Assembly: GCA_014379595.1 (NCBI GenBank)
Contig: JACMLM010000032.1
Location: forward strand, 34,700 to 98,699
Direction: 5' to 3'
DNA length: 64,000 bases
From: Anaerolineales bacterium
GTDB lineage: Bacteria > Chloroflexota > Anaerolineae > Anaerolineales > Villigracilaceae
Position numbers and translations under genes: made by a program. The notes below the pieces were generated by a model. The model had not been told where the DNA came from, searched no databases, and worked only from the letters and a program-made list of their open reading frames with translations. Positions 1 to 8,294 of the stretch are shown in pieces (position 1 is the first letter of the stretch; every line of letters begins with the position of its first letter).

Positions 1-608
1 TGGAGACGCTTGAGCGTATAGGGATTCTACGTGACCTGCGTTTGGGCACCTTCGATGTGTTAGTGGGTATCAATCTCCTGCGTGAGGGGCTCGACTTGCC
101 TGAAGTTTCTTTAGTGGCAATTTTGGATGCAGATAAAGAAGGATTTTTGCGTTCGGATACGGCCTTGATCCAAACAATCGGGCGCGCGGCGCGTAACGTG
201 AATGGACGTGTGATCATGTATGCGGATCGCGTGACCGATTCGATGAAGCGTGCTTTGGATGAAACGAATCGCCGCCGTGCGAAGCAGGTGAAATTTAACG
301 AAGATAATGGCATCATGCCGATCAGCATTCATAAGGAAATCCGCCAGCTGACTGAGATGATGAGTTCTAAAGCAATCGGTGAAGCCAAGGGACAATACAA
401 GACGGCGGCTGATGGAATGCCGCGCGGCGAATTACGCAAGATCGTTGATGAAGTGGAATTGAAAATGAAGGAAGCAGCGAAGAATCTTGAATTTGAAAAA
501 GCTGCGGCATATCGTGATGAGTTATATGACTTGAGGAATTTGCTGGCTGAGGATGAGAGCTTAAAGCCGTGGGAACGGATCAAGTTGCTAATGGGCGACG
601 ATGAATGA
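1..608 (+). CDS. uvrB: UvrABC excinuclease subunit B, C-terminal part (5' end outside window)
   Basis: This is the last ~200 residues of UvrB, the helicase-like damage-verification subunit of nucleotide excision repair. The reading frame is open from base 3, so the gene begins upstream of the window. Visible are the second RecA-like helicase domain with '[19 protein letters not shown]' and the motif VI segment 'QTIGRAARN', followed near the C-terminus by a UVR coiled coil ('[18 protein letters not shown]') that contacts UvrA and UvrC. The end is as expected for a full-length UvrB, with TGA at 606-608. No SOS box can be judged because the promoter lies outside. The identification is secure. 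Confidence 0.96.
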   Translation, partial: ETLERIGILRDLRLGTFDVLVGINLLREGLDLPEVSLVAILDADKEGFLRSDTALIQTIGRAARNVNGRVIMYADRVTDSMKRALDETNRRRAKQVKFNEDNGIMPISIHKEIRQLTEMMSSKAIGEAKGQYKTAADGMPRGELRKIVDEVELKMKEAAKNLEFEKAAAYRDELYDLRNLLAEDESLKPWERIKLLMGDDE

Positions 609-612
609 TTTT

Positions 613-696
613 ATTCTTCACCACGGAGCACATAGAGAGCACTGAGATTCTTAAAAGACTTTCTCTGTGGACTCCGTGATCTCAGTGGTAGATTCT
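613..696. repeat. Imperfect inverted repeat of the CACGGAG...CAGAGA type
   Basis: Just after uvrB, a left arm reading CCACGGAGCACATAGAGAG then CACTGAGAT is mirrored by the reverse complement CACTGAGATCACGGAGTCC then ACAGAGA. The two copies face each other across about 15 bases. This is a known style of dispersed intergenic repeat in environmental bacterial genomes. It may also act as a weak terminator for uvrB, but no clean T-run follows. Confidence 0.55.
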
Positions 697-726
697 TTAG
701 ACCTATTAAAACCAACGTGCAAACCT

Positions 727-996
727 ATGCAAACCGACCCAGCCTCCCTTGACCCTGAAGAACGAACAAATAAATTCTATGCGCTTGCTTCTGCAGCGCT
801 GGGGCTGTTTAGCTTATGCGGTGCACTTATCCCTGCCTTTGGTACGATCCTTGGGATTCTGGGAATAATTTTGGGTATATTAGGAAGAAGATCTGAAAAT
901 AAAAGGGCGGCGACGGTAGGAATTGCTCTTTCGATTATAGGATTGCTGACGGCGATCATTTATTCTATATTGGTTTATATAGCGTCGCTACCGTAG
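727..996 (+). CDS. Small DUF4190-like integral membrane protein
   Basis: A protein of about 89 residues with a short polar N-terminus followed by two hydrophobic segments. The first (roughly 20-50) is a Gly/Ile/Leu-rich 'GTILGILGIILGILGRRS' hairpin and the second (about 60-88) is a plain helix. The pattern matches DUF4190-type small membrane proteins found in Chloroflexota and Actinobacteria, whose function is unknown. I chose the ATG at 727. The frame stays open to a GTG at 667, but that extension translates the repeat lying between uvrB and this gene. There is no convincing Shine-Dalgarno. The family is likely; the role is unknown. Confidence 0.6.
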   Translation: MQTDPASLDPEERTNKFYALASAALGLFSLCGALIPAFGTILGILGIILGILGRRSENKRAATVGIALSIIGLLTAIIYSILVYIASLP

Positions 997-1097
997 GGGC
1001 GACCCTATAGGGCTTAACCGTCGTATTGGCTGGTGTAGAACAATTGCATACAATCGCCTTTGATGGCATTGGCGGGTTGCCCTTACTTTGCTAAGAA

Positions 1098-1895
1098 TTA
1101 CGACCCAGTGCCTGTATAGCTGTTGACACCCTTTGTCCACACCCAATAGGTTAATGCGAAGAGACCAATGCCGATCACAGGGGAGAAATAAATTAGTGAG
1201 GACACATCCTGTGGCCGCAAAAATAATTGGGATGGATAGAAGGATACGAATCCGATGGGGATGATGAACGTAAAAGCAAAGCGGAATGCGCCATCGAAGA
1301 TGGTCATTGGGTAAGGGGAAAATTCACGGAGTTTCCATGCCAGCCCAAGCACAGGATATGAGTCGAGCACCCAGAAAGATGCACAGGATGCGATTACAAC
1401 GATGGAAATCTGTACCAATGCCGCACTAAAAAGTGTAATGAAAAGTAGTGCAATCCGAATCAGAGTCCAGTCAAGGTTAAGTTGGAGCGATGCGTAAACT
1501 AACAGGACGATTCCTACTGCGAGTTGAGTTAATCCTTTCAAGTCAAATATCTCAGACATGTAATAGAACATCATATTGAGCGGGCGGAAATAATATTTCA
1601 GGAATGTACCTTGTTGAATATGAAAACGTAACTGCCAGGCATGGTCAAACAGGATCTGCATGGGAGATATCGCGATCATGTAAAAGGCGTAGATAAAAAC
1701 CATTTCCATCAGCGACCAGCCTGCTAGGTCAGGCACTGATTCGAAGATCACCCAAAAAATCCCGAGCGTTGCCAAACTTGAAAAGAACATGCCAATTGAA
1801 CTGATAATAAAGTCCGCGCGGTATTGCATACGCCCTTTGATATATTGGGCTTCGATCATGAAATACAAACGGAGATATTCGCCAATGCTTCGCAT
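1098..1895 (-). CDS. ABC-2 type exporter, second permease subunit
   Basis: A 265-residue polytopic membrane protein with about six hydrophobic helices, of the ABC-2 permease class (DUF990 type). It follows the upstream permease by a single base and is therefore translated as part of one operon: ATPase, permease 1, permease 2. Two dissimilar permeases with one ATPase is the usual make-up of this exporter family, in which they form a heterodimeric channel. The substrate cannot be told from the sequence; relatives are linked to drug or viologen-type export. The C-terminus 'WVWTKGVNSYTGTGS' is short and polar. Function as exporter is firm, substrate unknown. Confidence 0.85.
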   Translation of the reverse strand: MRSIGEYLRLYFMIEAQYIKGRMQYRADFIISSIGMFFSSLATLGIFWVIFESVPDLAGWSLMEMVFIYAFYMIAISPMQILFDHAWQLRFHIQQGTFLKYYFRPLNMMFYYMSEIFDLKGLTQLAVGIVLLVYASLQLNLDWTLIRIALLFITLFSAALVQISIVVIASCASFWVLDSYPVLGLAWKLREFSPYPMTIFDGAFRFAFTFIIPIGFVSFYPSQLFLRPQDVSSLIYFSPVIGIGLFALTYWVWTKGVNSYTGTGS

Positions 1896-1896
1896 A

Positions 1897-2688
1897 TTAG
1901 CCTCCGCTGATCCGCAGTACTTTTATAGCCTGGTTGTAAAAAAGGCGCGTGGCTATAAATAGAATAACAACCCAAAATATCTGCACGAACAACATCGGCA
2001 GAAAAATGTTCCAGCTTTGATCGGGTCTCGTTATCATCATCAGCGGGGTATGATAAATGGCCTGAAAGGGAAGCCATAGCAAAACTTTTTGCAGAGCTTC
2101 GGGGAAGAAATGCAAAGGGATCAGTGCGCCAGAGAACACGGTTACGATAATTTCCTTGACCGTGCTTAGTCCCCAAACTGATTCCGAATGGAAGCCGAGC
2201 AAGCCCACAAAGTAATCAATGTAGAAGCTGACTAAGAATGCCATAAACAAACTTAAGGGAAAAATGATCAGCCCTGGCCCAAGCACAAATTCCACTTTGA
2301 AAACAAAGATCAGCATGATCAAAGTAGGTATTGTGATGGCGGCCAAATTCATGAGGAGCGAACCGAAACTAGCGAAGAGTGTGTACAAACCAAAGTCAAT
2401 TGGCTTGATCAGGTAGCTGGCGATGGCGCCTTCACGGATCTCGAAATTCAGGATCCAATCCACATATGTTTTTAGCAGAATAAATATCGCACTGCCGAGA
2501 CCGACATAGATAAAAGTTTCATTGAAAGTTAATCCACGGATGGTATCGGAAGACCGATAAATACTCTTCCACAGAAAGAAGGCGACGCTAAGATAAATGA
2601 TGTTGCCCAGAATGGTGAAAAGAAAACCAAAACGATACACCACACTGACCATAAAACTGCCGCGCATGACGGCCAGATAGCCTCTCAT
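1897..2688 (-). CDS. ABC-2 type exporter, first permease subunit
   Basis: A 263-residue membrane protein with six predicted helices, similar in build to the next gene and of the same DUF990-like ABC-2 class. Its ATG overlaps the TGA of the ATPase gene (ATGA), pointing to translational coupling. It should pair with the following permease to form the membrane pore. The segment 'FEIREGAIASYLIKPIDFGLYTLF' after helix 2 is typical of the cytoplasmic loop that couples to the ATPase in this family. No substrate can be assigned. Confidence 0.85.
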   Translation of the reverse strand: MRGYLAVMRGSFMVSVVYRFGFLFTILGNIIYLSVAFFLWKSIYRSSDTIRGLTFNETFIYVGLGSAIFILLKTYVDWILNFEIREGAIASYLIKPIDFGLYTLFASFGSLLMNLAAITIPTLIMLIFVFKVEFVLGPGLIIFPLSLFMAFLVSFYIDYFVGLLGFHSESVWGLSTVKEIIVTVFSGALIPLHFFPEALQKVLLWLPFQAIYHTPLMMITRPDQSWNIFLPMLFVQIFWVVILFIATRLFYNQAIKVLRISGG

Positions 2689-3707
2689 GTTAATGCTCCA
2701 TCATAAACTTTGCGCACCACATTTTCCATTGAGATCTCGACGATGCGCACATCCATGACTGTGAAGTTGGTCATAAGATGATTTAGCACTTCTGAGAGAG
2801 GAGTGCGGGCTTGATCTATCGTGACATCCGTCCAAGACTCCTCATTTTCACTGATCGTGATTCCGTGGTCAGTGCCAAACTTTTCGGTCAATTTATCGTT
2901 CAAAGTTTGTAACGTAGTTTCGTTAAACTGATCAATTTGTAATTTCAATGTGCGATATGCACCGAATAGAGCATTCACTTTCTTGATATCACCGTCATAT
3001 AATATTTTGCCTTTATCAATGATGATGATGCGATTGCATAAAGCTTCCACATCTCCAAGGTCATGTGTGGTGAGAATGATCGTGGTGTTACGTGTTCGAT
3101 TTAATTCCTTGATGATAGTGCGCATCTTCGCCTTGACTGAAATATCAAGGCCGATGGTGGGTTCATCTAAAAATACGATTTGCGGATTATGCAAAAATGA
3201 CGCAGTAATGTCACACAACATGCGCTGCCCGAGTGACAGCGTGCGCACTTGTTGCGAATATAATTCCTTCAAGCCCACCAATTCGTTAAACATATCCATG
3301 TGTTCGTCAAAAGTCTTTTGGTCAACCTTGTAAATTTCCTTCAAGATCTTAAACGACTCGATTACGGGCAGGTCCCACCACAACTGTGTGCGTTGACCAA
3401 ACACCACGCCCATGATCTGCGCCTGGCGGATTCGATTTTCGTATGGCACCAATCCATTGATCTCAATCAGTCCACCCGATGGTTTTAGGATGCCCGTCAT
3501 CATTTTTATCGTCGTGGATTTGCCTGCGCCGTTGGGTCCAATATAGCCAACGATCTCGCCCGCATCAATATCAAACGAGATGCCCGCTACTGCTTCGACA
3601 GTGCGGAAGTCGCCCGAGAACAGGTCACGGAATGCGCCGCCCAATCCCTCGCGGCGGTTGAGAATTTTGAAATGCTTGCTAAGGTCTTTGACGTGTATGA
3701 GGCTCAT
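2685..3707 (-). CDS. ABC exporter ATP-binding protein (ABC-2 system)
   Basis: The 340-residue nucleotide-binding subunit. The Walker A is 'GPNGAGKST' near residue 57, the signature 'LSLGQRM' near 160 and the Walker B 'IVFLDEPTIGLD' near 178, followed by the H-loop 'LTTHDLGD'. A C-terminal ~90-residue extension after the ATPase core is typical of the NatA/YbhF-like group. It is the first gene of the three-gene exporter operon. A TTGACA/TAGAAT promoter lies 34-62 bases upstream of the ATG. The class is certain; what is transported is not. Confidence 0.93.
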   Translation of the reverse strand: MSLIHVKDLSKHFKILNRREGLGGAFRDLFSGDFRTVEAVAGISFDIDAGEIVGYIGPNGAGKSTTIKMMTGILKPSGGLIEINGLVPYENRIRQAQIMGVVFGQRTQLWWDLPVIESFKILKEIYKVDQKTFDEHMDMFNELVGLKELYSQQVRTLSLGQRMLCDITASFLHNPQIVFLDEPTIGLDISVKAKMRTIIKELNRTRNTTIILTTHDLGDVEALCNRIIIIDKGKILYDGDIKKVNALFGAYRTLKLQIDQFNETTLQTLNDKLTEKFGTDHGITISENEESWTDVTIDQARTPLSEVLNHLMTNFTVMDVRIVEISMENVVRKVYDGALT

Positions 3708-3740
3708 GTGAATTTCCCAATCTAGAATATGTGACAGATG

Positions 3741-3769
3741 ATTCTAGAATGAGTGTTCTAAATTGTCAA
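3741..3769 (-). promoter_or_regulatory. Sigma-70 type promoter of the ABC exporter operon
   Basis: Read on the minus strand, TTGACA (3769-3764) is separated by exactly 17 bases from TAGAAT (3746-3741), close to consensus. Palindromic TTCTAGAA-like boxes sit in and just after the -10 element (3721-3728 and 3741-3750), with a half-like copy at 3754-3760. A repressor bound there would block the promoter; this part is inference. Confidence 0.6.
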
Positions 3770-3778
3770 GGTAGAGTT

Positions 3779-3885
3779 TCATGTCGTCGCGAGAAGCGAA
3801 CGATAGTGAACGACTAAGGAAGCAATCTCCTCATCGTGTTGGAGATTGCTTCGTCGGGAAGAGCACCCTCCTCGCAATGACATAG
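3779..3885. repeat. Dispersed palindromic repeat (GAAGCAATCTCC / GGAGATTGCTTC family)
   Basis: The element holds GGAAGCAATCTCC, a ten-base loop and its complement GGAGATTGCTTCG, flanked by GCGAGAAGCGAACG and by CCTCCTCGCAATGAC. Sequences of this form occur as multicopy intergenic repeats in many Chloroflexota and other environmental genomes. It lies between the lipoprotein stop and the ABC operon promoter. It codes for nothing evident. Confidence 0.7.
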
Positions 3886-3886
3886 C

Positions 3887-4735
3887 CTACTCTGGCGGAA
3901 ACACTTCTATCACTGTGAAATCCACCCAGAATAATGCTTTGGTATTTGGTACTTCATCAATCAACAGTTGACCTATTTCACCAGGCGGGTCTTCAAGATA
4001 CTTCCACCAGATTCGATCTGCAGGATATCCATATTGAAAACCAACAGGTGCTGGAGCGAATGTTCTTCCCCATTCAGTAAAGTCTCTCATCAGATGTTCA
4101 AATGACTCGAATTGCTGGCTGTCGTTGACAAAGAGAATCCCATCGCGGAAGGCGGGGGGCATCCATCTTGCATCCCAGTGTTTGAGAAAGAGCCGATAAT
4201 TTGGGTTATGTTTTTGAACTGCCTTTACCCAGCGTTCGGCAACTTCGTCTGAGATCGGTGTTCCTTCTGGCCCATCCGTGGACTGATACCATTCCACATC
4301 TACACCAAAACCGACAACACTAGGATGATGCTTGTATTGATTCAAGACAATATCGATCAATTCATCCATATCAGCATTGCCCGCTTCCACCTGGAGCCAG
4401 ACATCGAATCCCTGCTCATCGAAAGTAGTGAGCAGATCTTCGTTCATATCTACAAAGCCACAGCGGATATTTGGATCTTCCGTTTCACAAGGTAAGTTGA
4501 GATAAGTTCCATTCCCATTTACGTTGCCCACGATCCAGATCGTGGCTGGCTTTGCACCCGTGAATTTCGTGGCCATTTGTTTGCCAACTTGAGGCCAATA
4601 TTCTGGCCCTGGATTATAGGTTGGGCCATATGTCGAATATCGGAAACCTGCTTCGAGGACCAAATCAACTGGTTTTGCTGGTGCACAGCTTGCGATGAAA
4701 AGAATTGCGAATAGAAGAATTAAGAATCGTTTCAT
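3887..4735 (-). CDS. Lipoprotein with TIM-barrel-like (glycosidase-like) domain
   Basis: A 282-residue secreted lipoprotein. Residues 1-17 are a signal peptide ending in the lipobox 'FIASC'. The body has features of a (beta/alpha)8 barrel: 'GFDVWLQVEAGNAD', then 'VVGFGVDVEWYQS', where acidic residues sit at the ends of strands as in GH18/GH25-like glycosidases, and later 'RLFLKHWDARWMPP' and 'ALFWVDFTVI'. I cannot assign a precise family or substrate. It begins 16 bases after the stop of the LRR-Roco gene on the same strand, so it is likely the last gene of the fni > LRR-TIR > LRR-Roco operon. That placement is odd for a lipoprotein and may be incidental. Confidence 0.6.
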   Translation of the reverse strand: MKRFLILLFAILFIASCAPAKPVDLVLEAGFRYSTYGPTYNPGPEYWPQVGKQMATKFTGAKPATIWIVGNVNGNGTYLNLPCETEDPNIRCGFVDMNEDLLTTFDEQGFDVWLQVEAGNADMDELIDIVLNQYKHHPSVVGFGVDVEWYQSTDGPEGTPISDEVAERWVKAVQKHNPNYRLFLKHWDARWMPPAFRDGILFVNDSQQFESFEHLMRDFTEWGRTFAPAPVGFQYGYPADRIWWKYLEDPPGEIGQLLIDEVPNTKALFWVDFTVIEVFPPE

Positions 4736-4751
4736 ATAATTTCCCTAAGAG

Positions 4752-6908
4752 TTATTTGCGCTTCTTTTTTGATTTCGATCCCAATTGGTTTTTGTCGCCA
4801 GCAAGTATGTTACTGTCTTGTACGTTACAATGAATATGAATTTCCGTTCGGCTAGTATCTATTTCAATTCGTCTTAACACTTTTTTGACTATCAAATCCA
4901 CAATTTGATTTCCCGCTTGCACAGGCACTGATTCGCGACCTTCGCCTGCAAGACGTCGTAGAAATTCTAAGTCAATGGGAGTGGCCTCAGGAGCATTTGG
5001 AAGGGGGATTTTTTCTGTTGCATCAATTTTTGCAATAGTTTTATGAATAGCTGAAAATTCAGCTCGTATGACCGCAAGAAATTCCCTGCGTGTTCTTTTA
5101 TTTCCATTAATCCAAATATAGATTTTTCTGTCTTCCACATCAGCTTTAACCAAAGCCAAGTTATTGCCACTTTTGAGTACGACCCCTGTTCGCCAAATAG
5201 TCTTATAGATAAAAGCATTCATGCGCACGATGAAGCGCGAGATGATACTCGAAGGCAGAACGTTATAGTGGATTTGAAAAGCTAGGGCACCATCCCATTC
5301 GCCTGTGAAGGGCTCATCCTTAGGGAGCAGGTCGGGAATAAGGAAGGATTTGTCGGGTTCAATGTCATAACACAGCTCGAATTTCTTCATCATATCCACG
5401 ATGAACAGACGTTTATTACTCGGATATTCAGGCAGGTTGAGGATACTGTTCAACATGAGAAGGTTGAGCTGGCCCTGATTTTGAAAGAGTTCATGTGAGT
5501 TGAGGATTTTATATACGCCATTGGTAACCCACTGTGGGTTGAGAATGCCAAGATTTTCAAGGCGTGGGTCATCTTGAAAATGTAAAACAACACCCAAGTC
5601 ATGTAAAAACCCAATTAATGTATGCTTACTGATTTCATCCTTGACATCATTTTTATCGCATAGGTCCAGATATTCATCCTGCGTAAAAAAGTTTTTATTC
5701 TTACCTAGTTCTTCCAATTGGGTTTTGACCGCGAACCACGTCTCAGGTAATAGATCGCGGACATGTGGCAGGGTGTCCACCTGTTCCGCGATCTCAGCTT
5801 TGAGCATTTCAATGCCTGCTCCCGTTGCTGCAGAAGTCTCAAGGATCCCCACGATATTTGGATATTTCTTCTGTAAGCCCGTGCGGTCAATATCGAGCGG
5901 GTGCTGGTCGGTCTTGTTGCCGATGATCAGTACAGGCGACTCGCCGCCAAAGGATTGAATGATCTTGAGCCAGTACTCGACGCGGTTTTCCTCCTGCGTC
6001 AAGCGCGCATCCAGAACCAGCAGGTAGAGACTTCGCTTAGTGAGAAAGAATTGGTGAGTGGCATGCATGATTTCTTGCCCACCAAAATCCCAGATATTGA
6101 GGCGGATGGTAGAATCATGATTTTGAATTGAAGAGTTCCCTTTTCCCCAATTTCTAAAAATTGATTCAGGCTGCTTATTACCCCCAATTTGCCACTGCTT
6201 AATTGATATTCCATCTGTTTTATCTTGGTTTGGATCAAATTTATTATGCAAAATTTGATGAACTACTGACGTTTTGCCAACAGAGCCCTGCCCTATAAGT
6301 ATAAGTTTGAGTTCATTAATTCGTTTTCGTTTTTTATCAATTAAAGAGAAATAATAGTTTAAGATAGCTTGTGGATCATTAATTTTTTCAATAATTTCTG
6401 GAGGAATAGACAGTTGATTTCCTCGTAAATCAAGTAATACTAATTTCTTGAGGTTTAGTAGTTCGGATGGTATTTTATTTATTTCATTATCGCTCAAGTA
6501 TAGTTTTTTTAAGTTTGTGAGCTGACCAATTTCTGGAGGTATTTTTTGTAGTTTATTTCTGGAAATCGAAAGAGTCTCTAGTCTTTTAAGTTTAAATATA
6601 GCAGAAGGGATACTAATGAATTGGTTGTTTAGCAAATAAAGGGTTTTTAAGTTTTGAAGCATTCCAAAGTTGATAGGTATTGATGAAAATTTGTTGAATG
6701 AAAGATCAATTTCTACTAAATTTACAAGCTCTCCAATCTCGTCCGGTAATATTCTTATTTCATGTCTCGGTAAATATAAAAACCTTAGGTTTTTCAAAAG
6801 GCCTATTTCTGCCGGCAATTCTTCAATTTCTTCTTCAAGTAAACCCATGCTCGTAACATTGAGGTTTGCTACTTTTTTTATTGTCTTTATTAATTCAACT
6901 TTGCCCAT
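4752..6908 (-). CDS. Bacterial Roco protein: LRR - ROC GTPase - COR
   Basis: A ~718-residue protein. Residue numbers here count from a TTG five codons upstream (6923); I chose the ATG at 6908 because a GAGG lies 9 bases before it. Leucine-rich repeats (~30-180) of the 'LPxEIGxLxNLxxLxLxxN' type precede a ROC small-GTPase domain with P-loop 'GQGSVGKTS' (211-219), G3 'DFGGQE' (279-284) and G4 'NKTD' (336-339). A COR dimerisation domain follows (~390-625). No kinase, TIR or protease effector domain is attached. The C-terminus carries a beta-rich Asn/Gly motif (~694-713) and a basic tail. It lies 29 bases behind the LRR-TIR gene. Bacterial Roco proteins are G proteins cycling between monomer and dimer; here a sensor or switch for the neighbouring TIR protein is a reasonable inference. 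Confidence 0.9.
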   Translation of the reverse strand: MGKVELIKTIKKVANLNVTSMGLLEEEIEELPAEIGLLKNLRFLYLPRHEIRILPDEIGELVNLVEIDLSFNKFSSIPINFGMLQNLKTLYLLNNQFISIPSAIFKLKRLETLSISRNKLQKIPPEIGQLTNLKKLYLSDNEINKIPSELLNLKKLVLLDLRGNQLSIPPEIIEKINDPQAILNYYFSLIDKKRKRINELKLILIGQGSVGKTSVVHQILHNKFDPNQDKTDGISIKQWQIGGNKQPESIFRNWGKGNSSIQNHDSTIRLNIWDFGGQEIMHATHQFFLTKRSLYLLVLDARLTQEENRVEYWLKIIQSFGGESPVLIIGNKTDQHPLDIDRTGLQKKYPNIVGILETSAATGAGIEMLKAEIAEQVDTLPHVRDLLPETWFAVKTQLEELGKNKNFFTQDEYLDLCDKNDVKDEISKHTLIGFLHDLGVVLHFQDDPRLENLGILNPQWVTNGVYKILNSHELFQNQGQLNLLMLNSILNLPEYPSNKRLFIVDMMKKFELCYDIEPDKSFLIPDLLPKDEPFTGEWDGALAFQIHYNVLPSSIISRFIVRMNAFIYKTIWRTGVVLKSGNNLALVKADVEDRKIYIWINGNKRTRREFLAVIRAEFSAIHKTIAKIDATEKIPLPNAPEATPIDLEFLRRLAGEGRESVPVQAGNQIVDLIVKKVLRRIEIDTSRTEIHIHCNVQDSNILAGDKNQLGSKSKKKRK

Positions 6909-6937
6909 TTGTCTGTACCTCAAGATATATATCTGTA

Positions 6938-8278
6938 TTATTTGGTTAATCCTAGATTGGTAGCTCGCACAGAAAGAGCCTTTAATAAAAGATTGTAGCC
7001 GTTCTTTTCAAATAATTTTACCCAGTGTCTCTTGCTTAATCTTTGAGGAACTTCGCAACTCTCTAAAAGTGAGGGAATAATAAAGATTGTCCCTTCTGGC
7101 TTTTCTTCTGCTTTATCTAATGCAAATCGAATTTCTTTTTGGACAAATCCTTCTTTAGAAACAGAATTGTTTGATAAACAGATAATAATTGCATCTGAAT
7201 TAGCTACAGCTTTTGAAATCTCGTATTCCCAATCTTGACCTGGTAAGAGATTCTTTTCATCTAGCCAAACATCAATACTGTCGTCAATAAGCCTTTTGTA
7301 AAGTTTGCGAATTTGAGGTTTATCATAACTTGAATGGCACAAAAATACACGTAGTTTCCGTTTTGGGGTAGGTGGTCCGCCTCTAAAATATGTCTCAAAA
7401 ATTGCGGCAGGGTCATTTACCTTTTCAAGAATCTCGGGCGATATGGAAAGTGGATTTCCTCTAAGGTCAAGGATTTTGAGCTTCCTAAGATGTGTAAGTT
7501 CTAATGGCAGTTCTGAAATTTCGTTGTCATAATCTGTTTCTCCAGCCCAATAACGAAGTCCTGCACCACCATTGCCTAAATTAAGTTGTCTTAAATTCTT
7601 GAGCTTTGAAATATCGGAGCTAATATTCGTTATGTGATTTTCACCCGCGTACAGCTCTTCAAGATCATTTAAGTTGAATAGTTCATTTGGTATTTCTGTA
7701 AAATCATTTCTGCTTATATCCAGATTTTTCAAATTTGCTAGATTACCAAACTCGGTAGGTAGGCTAGTAAGCAGATTCGCATTTATATCAAACTCTTCGA
7801 GTTGGGTTAGGCTTCCAATTTCTGCTGGCAGGTATTCAATTTGATTCCCCATTATATATAAACCCTCCAAATTGGTTAACTTTGTAATTGCAAATGGGAA
7901 GTAACCTGAATTGTTATCGTCAAAGTCTAGTTGCTTCAAACTTTTTAAATTAGCAAATTCAAGAGGCAAATCCCTTATCTGATTGAAGTCCAGATTGAGT
8001 ATTTCTAGCGAGACTAAATTGCCAATTTCTCTTGGTAATGTTTGTAACTTATTGTCTAAGAGATTTAGCTCTTTGAGGCTTCCTAGCAAACCAATTTCTT
8101 TTGGTAAAGACTTTAAGCCAACACTTTCAAGGTCTAATTTTTCTAGCCAGGTAAGGTGGCCAATTTCTGTGGGTAGTTTTTCTAAATTCATTTCCGTTAG
8201 ATCAAGTTCAGTTTCCCTTAAACGAATAACACTTTCGATCCGTTCTAGCGCGATCTGTTCATGTGTTTTTTCTTCCAT
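6938..8278 (-). CDS. LRR-TIR protein (leucine-rich repeats with C-terminal TIR domain)
   Basis: 446 residues. About ten leucine-rich repeats of the small-GTPase-associated type fill residues 25-285, followed by a linker and a TIR domain (308-440). The TIR shows strand A 'KLRVFLCHSSYDK', the BB-loop region 'LLPGQDWEYEI' and 'SDAIIICLS'. Glu351, right after Trp350, aligns with the catalytic glutamate of NAD-cleaving TIRs such as SARM1, so an NADase or cyclic-ADPR-type activity is likely. The LRRs would sense or bind a partner. The domain order (sensor first, TIR last) is uncommon, and there is no NB-ARC or STAND motor. It sits between fni (16-base gap) and the Roco gene (29-base gap), and an AGGA Shine-Dalgarno precedes the ATG. 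The domain call is firm; the role in defence or signalling is inferred. Confidence 0.9.
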   Translation of the reverse strand: MEEKTHEQIALERIESVIRLRETELDLTEMNLEKLPTEIGHLTWLEKLDLESVGLKSLPKEIGLLGSLKELNLLDNKLQTLPREIGNLVSLEILNLDFNQIRDLPLEFANLKSLKQLDFDDNNSGYFPFAITKLTNLEGLYIMGNQIEYLPAEIGSLTQLEEFDINANLLTSLPTEFGNLANLKNLDISRNDFTEIPNELFNLNDLEELYAGENHITNISSDISKLKNLRQLNLGNGGAGLRYWAGETDYDNEISELPLELTHLRKLKILDLRGNPLSISPEILEKVNDPAAIFETYFRGGPPTPKRKLRVFLCHSSYDKPQIRKLYKRLIDDSIDVWLDEKNLLPGQDWEYEISKAVANSDAIIICLSNNSVSKEGFVQKEIRFALDKAEEKPEGTIFIIPSLLESCEVPQRLSKRHWVKLFEKNGYNLLLKALSVRATNLGLTK

Positions 8279-8294
8279 GTTTGTTCCTGATGAT

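Noticed and set aside
1856..2176. 106-codon minus-strand frame across the two permease genes
   Set aside because: It is a shadow frame of the ABC-2 permease genes without membrane or family features.
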